Shown: in pieces, positions 1 through 7,291 of the stretch
How positions within the stretch are numbered: position 1 is the stretch's first letter
Layout: each line of letters starts with the position of its first letter
NCBI GenBank assembly: GCA_004356265.1
Contig: SMXK01000006.1
Location: 1-14,825, forward strand
Reading direction: 5' to 3'
Source: Bacteroidota bacterium
GTDB lineage: Bacteria > Bacteroidota > Rhodothermia > Rhodothermales > UBA10348
DNA: 14,825 nt
The notes under the pieces: model-generated
Told to the model about the DNA's origin: nothing
The model's input: only the letters and a program-made list of their open reading frames with translations
Database searches by the model: none
Program-made: the position numbers and the translations under genes

Positions 1-197
1 GTGGTTCGAACACGTTCGGTCAGCTCCGCATACTGAAGCTTCGACAGCTTAGCCTTCTGTTCATCAGCCCACTCCACAACGTCCGAATATGTGTTCTGAG
101 ACGTTGAAACGGGTGAAAACACACACCAGAACAGAGCAACTCCAACGATACCCGCGATATGTCGATTAGGATAAATCATGACTGATAACCCGATCAT
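1..197 (-). CDS. Exported protein of unknown function, N-terminal part only
   Basis: An open frame enters from the left edge, so only about the first 65 residues are present. The first ATG (complement of 195-197) has a purine-rich GGGGTGG just upstream. A second in-frame ATG lies at 177-179, and the choice between them is open. The N-terminus has a short basic/polar stretch, then a hydrophobic core (IAGIVGVALFWCVFSPVS), then a polar, charged region (DVVEWADEQKAKLSKLQYAEL). This reads as a Sec signal peptide with likely cleavage near STSQ. The mature start looks helical and rich in Lys, Glu and Ala. I do not recognise the family, and the visible part is too short to assign a function. It is divergent from the response regulator gene across a gap of about 180 bp. 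Confidence 0.6.
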   Translation of the reverse strand, partial: MIGLSVMIYPNRHIAGIVGVALFWCVFSPVSTSQNTYSDVVEWADEQKAKLSKLQYAELTERVRT

Positions 198-321
198 GTC
201 CACCCCAAAAGGATTAACCGGGTAATTCAGTATACCCTAAATGAGACGCTTGAGTTGTCACAATTCTGTGGAACTTTGCTCGGATGGCCTTTCCGAAACC
301 CGATTTCAGGCCTTCTATATG

Positions 322-329
322 TATATTTG
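322..329 (+). promoter_or_regulatory. Possible -7 element (TATATTTG) of the first two-component operon
   Basis: TATATTTG matches the TAnnTTTG -7 consensus known from Bacteroidota. It lies about 50 bp before the response regulator start, in the divergent gap at 198-380. I see no convincing TTG-type -33 element about 20 bp upstream, so the call is tentative. Nothing else stands out in this gap. Confidence 0.3.
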
Positions 330-380
330 TATCAGCAGAATAATCCAAATAGCGGATCTCCCGCGATACCGAAGACTGAT

Positions 381-1100
381 ATGAGTGAATCACTGATTCT
401 TGTCGTTGAAGATGATACCGAACTGCAGGGATTGCTTGTCCGGCGGCTCGAGGATTCTGGATATAGAGTGCGGGCGGAGGCGAACGGGAATGACGCACTG
501 GCGGCGATCGAGGAAGAAGTACCGGATTTATTGCTTCTGGACGTTATGCTTCCCGGACTGAATGGCCTTGATGTATGTCGACAGGTTCGAGTGAGTCACC
601 CGCTGTTGTATGTAATTATGTTGACGGCTCGAACGGATGAACTTGATCGCGTTGTCGGGCTTGAGGTGGGCGCGGATGATTATGTGACAAAACCATTCAG
701 CCTGAGTGAACTAGTGGCACGGGTTCGATCGGCTCTCAGGCGTGTCCGTCTTACAGAAGAAGCGGCATCAATGCCGCCCGCTACGGCGGAAATTATTTCT
801 TTTCCAGGGCTGCACATTGATCCGATCATGCGGAGGGTCATTGTCCGAGATAACGAAATCCAGCTTACCGTTCTGGAATATGATCTATTGTTGTTTCTGG
901 CCAGGAACGTAGACCGGCCGTTCACCCGGCTCCAATTGCTTGACAAGGTGTGGGATATTCAATATGAAGGCTATGACAGAACCGTCGATTCACACATCCA
1001 GCGGTTGCGTGCTAAAATTGAAAAAGATCATGCGAATCCGATGTTCATAAAAACAGTCTGGGGTGTGGGATACAAATTCGAGATACAGGAAGATGCCTGA
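381..1100 (+). CDS. OmpR/PhoB-family response regulator
   Basis: This 239-residue cytoplasmic transcription regulator should be phosphorylated by the kinase encoded directly downstream. The receiver domain (about residues 4-118) has the acidic pocket E10-D11-D12, phospho-acceptor D54 in LLLLDVMLPG, switch residue T82 in MLTAR and conserved K104 in VTKPF. A winged-helix Trans_reg_C domain follows (about 138-235), with LTVLEYDLLLFLARN, RTVDSHIQRLRAKIE and the terminal VWGVGYKF wing motif. The frame is open upstream to a TTG at 255, but ATG 381 begins right before the first receiver beta strand (SLILVVEDD) and is preferred. Its last 8 bp overlap the kinase start, which implies translational coupling. 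The target genes cannot be told from sequence. Confidence 0.95.
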   Translation: MSESLILVVEDDTELQGLLVRRLEDSGYRVRAEANGNDALAAIEEEVPDLLLLDVMLPGLNGLDVCRQVRVSHPLLYVIMLTARTDELDRVVGLEVGADDYVTKPFSLSELVARVRSALRRVRLTEEAASMPPATAEIISFPGLHIDPIMRRVIVRDNEIQLTVLEYDLLLFLARNVDRPFTRLQLLDKVWDIQYEGYDRTVDSHIQRLRAKIEKDHANPMFIKTVWGVGYKFEIQEDA

Positions 1101-2631
1101 TCCAGAAAAACGCGGTGCTGTTTCACGCCGGAAATCGGTATTCTGGAAAGTCGCCAGTGCGATTCTGGTAGCTCAGGTCATAACCGGACTGATCGCAATA
1201 TCGTTCTCACTTTATCTTTCGGGAGATCGAAGCGCAGAACTTTCTGAAAGTAGTATTCGCGAACGAATCGACGTCCTTGCGCATGAAATCGAACGTCTGG
1301 GGGCCCCGCTTCTGAATGGACTGGAAAGCCTGCCGGAACAGGTCCGTTTAAATCTGTCACTTCGGTTTCCGGATCCGGTTGTGCTGGTTGATTCTGAGGG
1401 GAGTAAAATCGACATCTTTTATCCTTCTTCAGATGTATTTCCTGACGCTGTTGTTGATACAGTCGCGGGTGGAAGCGTCCCCAAATCGATCGCAAGCCTT
1501 CTCGACGACGGATCCATCGTAATCGATCGAACTTCGGACGATTTACATGGGGGGTGGGCGTTCGCGCCATTATTTGATGATGCAGGATTTCTGGTCGGCG
1601 GATTCGTGATTCAGCCCATAAGCGCGACAGTAGCGGAGGAGCTTGAACCGACGCGATCCGCGTATAGAGCAGCGATGGTTTCCGTTTTTCTGATCTCGCT
1701 TATTGTAGCGATGTTGTTTGCTACGGGGTTTACGTGGTGGATAATAAAACCGCTTCGGAAAATCGCCTCGAAAGTAGAGGAGATTGGTGCGGGAGATTAT
1801 ACCGTCAGAGTGGATGCACGAAGTGAAGACGAAATTGGACGGCTCGGAGCGAGCGTAAATCAGATGGCCGAGCAGATTGCGATAAATGTTGCAACGCTTC
1901 GGACCAGTGATCGACTCAGAAGAGAGTTGGTAGCCAATGTTGGGCATGATTTACGTACCCCTCTGGCGGCTATGAAAGGGTACGTGGAGGAAGGGATCCG
2001 GTACTATGATGAGGGAAAACAGGATCAGGCGCGCGAATCCTTGTTGTCGGCGCAACGCCAGGGAAACTATTTGCAGCGCCTGGTTGATGATCTGTTTGAG
2101 TTGAGTCAGGTGGAGAATCCTAAGCCGAATCTCAGAAAGGAACCGGTGCCCCTCGCCGAATTATTGTCAGACGCGGCGCGTGGGCACCGACCACAGATCG
2201 AGGGCAAGGGTGTACAATTCGAAGAAAAAATCCAGAGTGGTTTACCAATCATCGAGGCGGATGGCGTCCGTCTGCTGCGTCTGTTGGATAATTTACTCTC
2301 AAATGCCATCCATTTTACCGATTCTGGAGGGCGGATTACACTCGAAGGCAAGCACACAGAAAACGAAATCGTCGTTTGTGTGACCGACTCTGGAAGTGGA
2401 ATGTCTGAAGATGAGCTGGCTCTGATATTTGACCGGTATTACCGGGGTACATCGTCTCGAACGCGACCGGAAATGCAGGTCGGGTCTGGTACAGGTCTCG
2501 GACTGGCGATCAGCCGGGCTGTTGCCACTTCTCATGGAGGCACGCTGACGGCGACGAGTCAGGAAGGCGTCGGATCTACATTCACACTCACCCTTCCTGC
2601 CGATCTGATCCAGCACGATCAAACCAAATAA
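1093..2631 (+). CDS. Sensor histidine kinase (HAMP, HisKA, HATPase_c)
   Basis: This 512-residue inner-membrane kinase pairs with the preceding regulator. TM1 is about residues 16-43, followed by a periplasmic segment of about 150 residues with no family I recognise, then TM2 at about 192-218. A HAMP domain follows (about 219-261). In HisKA the phospho-acceptor is H285 in NVGHDLRTP. The ATPase domain shows an N-box (LLDNLLSNAIHF, N404), a G1 box (TDSGSGM, D432), an F box (IFDRYYRG) and a G2 box (GSGTGLGLAIS). The catalytic residues are all present. The HDLRT motif carries the DxxT pattern that supports phosphatase activity in HisKA kinases. ATG 1093 is chosen; a GTG ten codons upstream (1063) is less likely. 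The ATG lies within the last codons of the regulator, with AGGA directly before it. The ligand is unknown. Confidence 0.95.
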   Translation: MPDPEKRGAVSRRKSVFWKVASAILVAQVITGLIAISFSLYLSGDRSAELSESSIRERIDVLAHEIERLGAPLLNGLESLPEQVRLNLSLRFPDPVVLVDSEGSKIDIFYPSSDVFPDAVVDTVAGGSVPKSIASLLDDGSIVIDRTSDDLHGGWAFAPLFDDAGFLVGGFVIQPISATVAEELEPTRSAYRAAMVSVFLISLIVAMLFATGFTWWIIKPLRKIASKVEEIGAGDYTVRVDARSEDEIGRLGASVNQMAEQIAINVATLRTSDRLRRELVANVGHDLRTPLAAMKGYVEEGIRYYDEGKQDQARESLLSAQRQGNYLQRLVDDLFELSQVENPKPNLRKEPVPLAELLSDAARGHRPQIEGKGVQFEEKIQSGLPIIEADGVRLLRLLDNLLSNAIHFTDSGGRITLEGKHTENEIVVCVTDSGSGMSEDELALIFDRYYRGTSSRTRPEMQVGSGTGLGLAISRAVATSHGGTLTATSQEGVGSTFTLTLPADLIQHDQTK

Positions 2632-2635
2632 CAAA

Positions 2636-2662
2636 GGGCCTGACCGACAAGCGGCCAGACCC
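2636..2662 (-). terminator. Imperfect hairpin terminator in the convergent gap
   Basis: GGGCCTGACCG (2636-2646) and CGGCCAGACCC (2652-2662) form an 11-bp stem with two mismatches and a 5-nt loop. On the minus strand the stem is followed by a T-rich run (TTTGTTATTTGG), as expected for termination after the Hsp20 gene. There is no T-run on the plus side, so it is probably a weaker terminator for the kinase transcript. Confidence 0.6.
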
Positions 2663-2700
2663 CATGTTGCGTCTTACGATGAGCTGTAAGATTTTCAAAG

Positions 2701-3156
2701 TTACGAAATCTTGATCGACTGTGGTTTGCTTTCTTCAGCCTTAGGCAGGTCGACCACCAGCACGCCGTTGTCGAGTTTGGCGGCAATGTCTTTCTCAACA
2801 ATTTCCGTTGGCATCTTGAAGGCCCGGCTGAACGTTCCGGTAAAGCGTTCGCTTCGGAGCGAAGTTTCCGAATCTTCCAGGACCCGTTCTGCGCGTTCGC
2901 CACGAATCGTCAGAATGCCTTCATGTAAACTGATTTCAATGTCGTCCTTCTGAATTCCAGGCAGGTCCAATGTCAACTGAAAGGCGTTGTCGGTCTCCAC
3001 AACATCCAGTTTGGGAGCGTGATCTCTTGCAAAATCATTCCAGACGGGAGTGTCAAAGTACCGTAGCGAAGGAAAAATACTACTAACCTGGCGGTCCAGT
3101 TCGCGGTGTAAGTTTCTGAAATTTTGGATCGGTGCGGTTCTCATGATATGATTCAT
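2701..3156 (-). CDS. Hsp20 / small heat-shock protein (alpha-crystallin family)
   Basis: This is an ATP-independent cytosolic holdase that binds unfolding proteins as an oligomer. With the start at 3156 it is 151 residues, typical for bacterial Hsp20. A short variable N-terminus (about 1-47) is followed by the alpha-crystallin domain (about 48-138). The domain contains DVVETDNAFQLTLDLPGI, the GILTIRGER strand and the conserved GVLVVDLPK strand. The C-terminal SIKIS supplies the I-x-I motif that docks neighbouring dimers. The frame is open up to a GTG at 3192, and another ATG lies at 3142-3144. ATG 3154-3156 is a compromise, since none has a clear ribosome site. The gene is a single unit with its own terminator. 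No CIRCE (HrcA) element was seen upstream. Confidence 0.92.
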   Translation of the reverse strand: MNHIMRTAPIQNFRNLHRELDRQVSSIFPSLRYFDTPVWNDFARDHAPKLDVVETDNAFQLTLDLPGIQKDDIEISLHEGILTIRGERAERVLEDSETSLRSERFTGTFSRAFKMPTEIVEKDIAAKLDNGVLVVDLPKAEESKPQSIKIS

Positions 3157-3224
3157 CGTCGTATTGTAGTTGGTTAAATTCGGATGTACCACTTACAACT
3201 GCCGTGCCACAGCATCAGAATGGC

Positions 3225-3257
3225 CAGATAGTCCGACTTGAGCGGACATTACGTCAA
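3225..3257 (-). promoter_or_regulatory. Possible Hsp20 promoter with palindromic operator
   Basis: Read on the minus strand, TTGACG (3257-3252) and TATCTG (3230-3225) flank a 21-nt spacer holding the inverted repeat GTCCG-N7-CGGAC (3231-3247). It lies about 70 bp before the Hsp20 start, in the 210-bp gap at 3157-3366. The spacing is longer than a usual sigma-70 promoter. I see nothing else firm in this gap. Confidence 0.25.
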
Positions 3258-3366
3258 TTCTATCCAGAAACACCTGAAATGCTGTCTGTGTCTCGCGGAC
3301 GGTCTGTCACGCGAACGCGTCATGCTGTCCGGTACCGTTCGCCACGACCTGCCGTCGCGTCATGAT

Positions 3367-4632
3367 CTATAGTGCGGGTAAAACAAGCCCCGACGCCTCT
3401 CCGAAACCGATTCTCAGGTCATCATTCTCACACCATCCACGAACGACAACCGTGTCTCCATCCTGGATAAATTTGCGTTCCTGGCCGTTCGCCAGTTTTA
3501 CAGGCTTCGAGCCACGCCACGACAATTCTAACATCGAACCGTAGCTGTCCGGAGTAGGACCACTGATGGTCCCGGATGCCATCATATCCCCCGGACGGAC
3601 ATTGCAGCCGTTAACGGTATGGTGTGCGAGCTGCTGGCAGACACTCCAGTACATATATTTGAAATTTGACCGGGTAACAATGGAATCGTTTGAATCGCCC
3701 TCTGGTCGAATGCCAACTTCCAGTTCGATATTGTATGCTGCTTCTGGCATACCGTTTAAATAGGCCAGCGGCTGAGGATCCTGTACGGGTCCTGAACCAC
3801 GGAAGGGTTCAAGGGCATCCATGGTTACTATCCAGGGTGAAATCGTGGTGGCAAAACTTTTACCCAGGAACGGACCGAGTGGGACGTATTCCCATTTTTG
3901 AATATCGCGGGCGCTCCAATCGTTGACCAGCACCATTCCAAAAATATGATCAGGCGTGTCTGTAATTGGGATTGTGGTGCCCATTTCGTTTCCGGGACCC
4001 ACAAAAAACCCCATTTCCAGTTCAAAGTCCAGGAGTCGGGAGGCGCCGTGCACCGGCGGACCATCTTCAGGTTTGAGTTGTCCGCTGGGTCGACGAACGT
4101 CCGTACCTGACACAACAATGGAACTGGCGCGACCGTGATACCCAACGGGTAGGTGTAACCAGTTGGGCATCAATGCATTTTCGGCTCCCCGAAACATCGT
4201 TCCAACATTCGTTGCGTGTTCTTTTGACGAATAAAAATCTGTATAATCACCGATCTGCGCCGGAAGGTGCATGGTTACGTCGCTCTGCCTGAATAAAACA
4301 TTCTGCAACAGACCGGAATCATCACGAAGAACTTCAGTTTCAGCCGATAATAAATTCTGTAACCGCTTCCGGACGAACGCCCAGGCTTCTCGACCCGCAG
4401 CCATGAAATCATTTAGCGAACCGCCACCGAAGTACCGGGCATCTGGTTGCAGCAATCCTAATTCTTCCATCACGGTCAGGTCAAGCACCATTTCTCCGAT
4501 GGCAACACCTACATGGGCATTTAATCTTCCCTCAACGCTGAAGACACCATACGGCAGGTTCTGAATCGGGAAATCACTTCCGTCGGGGACGTCAATAAAA
4601 CTGCGGGTGGTACTGTTGTCGGGCATGGTCAT
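3367..4632 (-). CDS. fahA: Fumarylacetoacetase
   Basis: This enzyme hydrolyses 4-fumarylacetoacetate to fumarate and acetoacetate (EC 3.7.1.2), the last step of the homogentisate route of phenylalanine and tyrosine breakdown. At 421 residues it matches the family (about 420). The N-terminal SH3-like domain is followed by the catalytic fold. By analogy with the mouse enzyme, the metal ligands are D132 (GDYTDFYSS), E204 and E206 (DFELEMGFFVG) and D238 (VNDWSARDIQKWEYVPLG). The catalytic base is H139 (KEHATNVGTMFRG). The YHGRASS and GPFLGKSF motifs are also conserved, so it should be active. ATG 4632 is the first start; a second ATG two codons on is equally possible, and neither has a clear ribosome site. 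No other tyrosine-pathway gene (hmgA, hpd, maiA) lies in the window. The upstream neighbour on the same strand is an unknown protein. Confidence 0.96.
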   Translation of the reverse strand: MTMPDNSTTRSFIDVPDGSDFPIQNLPYGVFSVEGRLNAHVGVAIGEMVLDLTVMEELGLLQPDARYFGGGSLNDFMAAGREAWAFVRKRLQNLLSAETEVLRDDSGLLQNVLFRQSDVTMHLPAQIGDYTDFYSSKEHATNVGTMFRGAENALMPNWLHLPVGYHGRASSIVVSGTDVRRPSGQLKPEDGPPVHGASRLLDFELEMGFFVGPGNEMGTTIPITDTPDHIFGMVLVNDWSARDIQKWEYVPLGPFLGKSFATTISPWIVTMDALEPFRGSGPVQDPQPLAYLNGMPEAAYNIELEVGIRPEGDSNDSIVTRSNFKYMYWSVCQQLAHHTVNGCNVRPGDMMASGTISGPTPDSYGSMLELSWRGSKPVKLANGQERKFIQDGDTVVVRGWCENDDLRIGFGEASGLVLPAL

Positions 4633-4681
4633 TATTCAAAAACGGGTGGATGATTTGTCCATTAAAACGGCTGCGAAGTCC

Positions 4682-4771
4682 TTAATGTTCGACCAATGAA
4701 TCTCAGACAAATGAATGTTCGATAAACTATTGCTCAATAATCTATTGCTCAATAATCTATTGCTCAGTAAA
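4682..4771. repeat. Degenerate 15-bp tandem repeat, six units, overlapping a stop codon
   Basis: Six consecutive 15-bp units run without gaps from 4682. The units at 4727-4741 and 4742-4756 are identical (CTATTGCTCAATAAT), and the unit at 4757-4771 differs from them at two positions. The three units at 4682-4726 are diverged but keep phase, for example TGAATGTTCGATAAA. On the minus strand the unit at 4757-4771 encodes the last four residues and the stop of the neighbouring gene. The period of five codons then repeats in frame downstream as xxEQ-stop or xxEHx. Confidence 0.85.
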
Positions 4772-5749
4772 CAGTCCGAGGTCGACCAGATCTTGTACAG
4801 GTTCTAAAATGCTGCAGCTCCCGATGGAAAGGGCAGATTCAGAACGAACATGTTCGATCTCAGATTCAGATGCGGTCCAGGACATGTATTTGAGTTCACC
4901 ATTTACAAATTCGAAATGAGCCTGATTCTCGTCATTCAAAATGCGCAGAAGCTCTTCGTGATTAATCCGGAACTTTGAATATAATATCGCCGCAAAAAAT
5001 ACATTCAGGAATCCGTGCATGACAGCATTCGCAGATGCATTGAAGTGCCGGATCGGATGATGGAGCCCAGCCGTGGCTTTGAACGAACACGACGCCCCGA
5101 TAACCGTCGCGAGGAAAACGGCGATTTCACTACTGGATGGATAGTCTGCTACATCCATACCTCCGCATCGAATTTTGAGACTGTACTCAACAGGACCACT
5201 TTGCAATGAATGAACGGCGGCGCAGACAGTCTCGAGGTCCTCTTTATAGCGGTCCGTTCGAACGACTTCTATAAACAGCCTCGTAACCCCGATTTCTGAC
5301 AGACTTTGCATCGATGATATCCGTGAGAGAAATATTACCAACTCGTCTACAGAATTGAGACACTCAGGCGGTACCTTCATTTCGAGCATGACAGGTTGGA
5401 TAACTCCGGGATTTGCACCAACAAGCTCACGAATATGCTCAATGTCACCTGAGAATGAATCAAGAAACGATTTATTCTGAATCGGTGGTCGAGGTAAGAG
5501 ACTCACCTCTATTGGAGTGATATCGGAATTTTTTTTAGCCTGTGCGATCAGTGAGTCTATTTGTCTGATGGTGCAAACAAATGGGCCGGTCATCCACTTA
5601 TCCCCTGAACGAAGGTGTGCGGCGTATTGCACAACTGCTTCCGGCATGGGCAGCAATGCTGGAGGAAACAGGCCTGCGTAGTCAAAAAGCCCGGTCATGA
5701 ACGTCCTCAATGATTCGGACGCCGGGTTTTTAGAGTTCTTTGCAAACAT
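4757..5749 (-). CDS. Conserved-looking protein of unknown function next to fumarylacetoacetase
   Basis: This is a 330-residue soluble protein with no signal peptide and no membrane segment. I do not recognise a named family, although motifs such as GLFDYAGLFPPA (residues 20-31) look conserved. From memory, similar uncharacterised proteins occur in other bacteria. The hydrophobic-strand/helix alternation suggests an alpha/beta, possibly TIM-barrel, fold (VMLEMKVP 120-127, RLFIEVV 157-163, YSLKIRCGG 189-197, CSFKATAGLHHP 221-232). Candidate active-site residues are K192, R194 and the GG at 196-197, plus K224, H230 and H231, and the segment NAVMHGFLNV (241-250). The C-terminus has GSCSILEPVQDL (310-321). 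ATG 5749 is the first start, but M18 (5698), directly before the GLFDYAG motif, may be the true one. It is upstream of fahA on the same strand with a 124-bp repeat-bearing gap, so a link to aromatic catabolism is only a guess. Confidence 0.8.
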   Translation of the reverse strand: MFAKNSKNPASESLRTFMTGLFDYAGLFPPALLPMPEAVVQYAAHLRSGDKWMTGPFVCTIRQIDSLIAQAKKNSDITPIEVSLLPRPPIQNKSFLDSFSGDIEHIRELVGANPGVIQPVMLEMKVPPECLNSVDELVIFLSRISSMQSLSEIGVTRLFIEVVRTDRYKEDLETVCAAVHSLQSGPVEYSLKIRCGGMDVADYPSSSEIAVFLATVIGASCSFKATAGLHHPIRHFNASANAVMHGFLNVFFAAILYSKFRINHEELLRILNDENQAHFEFVNGELKYMSWTASESEIEHVRSESALSIGSCSILEPVQDLVDLGLFTEQ

Positions 5750-5835
5750 ATTGGTTAATTGTGTGTCTTCTGAACTGGGAAATGCCCCGAAAAAGATTTC
5801 AGTCGTTCTGTAGAGTAAGAACTCTCCGTTAACAG

Positions 5836-5866
5836 TTGTATGAACTCGGTCTAAAGATTATTTTCG
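5836..5866 (+). promoter_or_regulatory. Possible promoter of the TPR lipoprotein gene
   Basis: TTG at 5836-5838, a 20-nt spacer, then TATTTTCG at 5859-5866. This resembles the Bacteroidota arrangement TTG-N19-20-TAnnTTTG with one mismatch in the -7 box. It lies in the 199-bp divergent gap 5750-5948, about 80 bp before the start codon. I see no other clear element in that gap. Confidence 0.3.
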
Positions 5867-5948
5867 CAGTCTTCCAGATTCATCGGAAGCCCCAATAAGC
5901 ACTATCCGGTGCATCGAACGGACACCAGCACTAAGAAGAATATTAGCC

Positions 5949-7163
5949 ATGACGCGAATTCCATTACTCATTTGCCTCCTGATCGGAGGATTAATCCTTA
6001 TCGGAGCAGACGGTTGTTCCAGCGACCCCAATGTTGAGGGTGCAAAGCTGGACCTGAAAAACAAGGATTATGACCGTGCTCTTTCTAATCTCGAAACAGC
6101 CCTTGTCAACAATCCAGACAACGTTGATGCACTTGAATTAAAAGGTCAGGTCATCGCCGAAATGATCCTGGGTATCCGGGACGTTGACGAACACACTGAG
6201 TTACTTATAGAAATGTTAGATTCGTATGACCGCGCAGTGTTACTCGATCCGACACTCGACGAGTCTATCACGCAAGCACGCAGAATAGCATACTCAAACG
6301 AGTTTACCATGGGTGCGCAGGCGTTTAACCGAGGGAAAAGTGACGAAGCCGAGTTCAAAAACTCTGCGGAGTTTTTCAAAAATGCCGCTCGCATCATGCC
6401 GGACTCATCGGGTGCGTATGTGAATCAGGCGTACTCGTTGATGAACGCAGGGGAATCGGCCGCAGCCGCGAAACCGCTCGAGAAAGCGATTGAGAAAGGA
6501 GATAACGAGCGTGACACCTACGTTTTACTTGCAGGTATTTATCGATCATCTGAAAAGTATGACGATGCTGTTTCGACGCTTGAGGATGCCGCGAAATTAT
6601 ATCCTGATGACGCCGATATTGGAACAGAATTGCTGAACGCTTATCAGTTGGCTGGCCAGACCGATCGGGCGCTTGAGGTATACTCTCAGGCCGTAGAAAC
6701 GAGTCCAGACAACAAGTTATTCCGTTACAATTACGGGTCGTTACTTGTTGTTGCAGAACGTTATGAAGAAGCCATAGCGCAACTTAAAGCGGCAATTGCG
6801 ATAGATCCTGTATATTCAAATGCCCAATACAATCTCGGCGCAGCCTACATCAATATGGCCGTGAAAGTAAACGAGCAGCTTACCGCAATTGACGATGAGT
6901 TCCGTGCCAACAGCGACTCTCTGAGCCAGGCGCAAAAAGACTCGATGAATCAGCAGATGAATAACCTTGCCGATCAGAGACGGGAGTATTTCGCGTTGTC
7001 AATTGAGCCACTGGAGCAAGCCAGAGAGTTGTTTACTCAGGAAGGTGAAGATGCGACAGGTGTTTGTGGCGCCCTTTACCAGGCGTATGGACAGACAAAT
7101 GACATCGAGGCCGCCGAAGCCGTATCAAGCTGTGCTGGATTCGACGACACAAGTGGAAACTAA
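5949..7163 (+). CDS. TPR-repeat lipoprotein
   Basis: This 404-residue protein is probably envelope-anchored. The hydrophobic N-terminus (LLICLLIGGLILIGADGC) ends in C23, a likely lipidation site. The lipobox ADGC is non-canonical because it has Asp before the Gly. The rest is mostly tetratricopeptide repeats, for example residues 32-62 (AKLDLKNKDYDRALSNLETA), then repeats around YVLLAGIYRSSEKYDDAVSTL, AYQLAGQTDRALEVYSQA and YNYGSLLVVAERYEEAIAQL. A longer helical insert near the C-terminus (TAIDDEFRANSDSLSQAQKD) breaks the repeat pattern, and a final pair of helices carries two Cys residues. TPR solenoids bind other proteins, but the partner is not evident. The gene stands alone between a divergent unknown gene and its own terminator. 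Confidence 0.88.
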   Translation: MTRIPLLICLLIGGLILIGADGCSSDPNVEGAKLDLKNKDYDRALSNLETALVNNPDNVDALELKGQVIAEMILGIRDVDEHTELLIEMLDSYDRAVLLDPTLDESITQARRIAYSNEFTMGAQAFNRGKSDEAEFKNSAEFFKNAARIMPDSSGAYVNQAYSLMNAGESAAAAKPLEKAIEKGDNERDTYVLLAGIYRSSEKYDDAVSTLEDAAKLYPDDADIGTELLNAYQLAGQTDRALEVYSQAVETSPDNKLFRYNYGSLLVVAERYEEAIAQLKAAIAIDPVYSNAQYNLGAAYINMAVKVNEQLTAIDDEFRANSDSLSQAQKDSMNQQMNNLADQRREYFALSIEPLEQARELFTQEGEDATGVCGALYQAYGQTNDIEAAEAVSSCAGFDDTSGN

Positions 7164-7200
7164 CGGTACCTGATGGTGCGATCGTTTATAGTTTCATAGC

Positions 7201-7236
7201 GGGTTCAGGTTTCAACAGAGGCCTGAACCCTTTTTT
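7201..7236 (+). terminator. Intrinsic terminator after the TPR lipoprotein gene
   Basis: A perfect 9-bp stem, GGGTTCAGG (7201-7209) with CCTGAACCC (7222-7230), encloses a 12-nt loop and is followed by six T residues (7231-7236). It sits about 37 bp after the stop codon and separates this unit from the downstream cystathionine synthase gene. Confidence 0.93.
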
Positions 7237-7291
7237 ATAGACTCCTTCCGGTGGTACGAATTGCCCGGAATATTTTCTCTGAAGTACGAAA

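Noticed and set aside
255..380. N-terminal extension of the first response regulator from a TTG at 255
   Set aside because: The extra 42 residues are not part of a receiver domain, the segment contains a promoter-like TATATTTG, and ATG 381 begins exactly at the domain start.
3193..3366. Terminator or small RNA after fumarylacetoacetase
   Set aside because: Only a tight ACGCG-AA-CGCGT palindrome and short repeated CGCGTCATG words are visible, with no T-run and no extended fold.
7237..7291. SAM riboswitch before the cystathionine gene
   Set aside because: The gap after the terminator is only 55 bp, too short for a SAM aptamer, and no such fold is visible.
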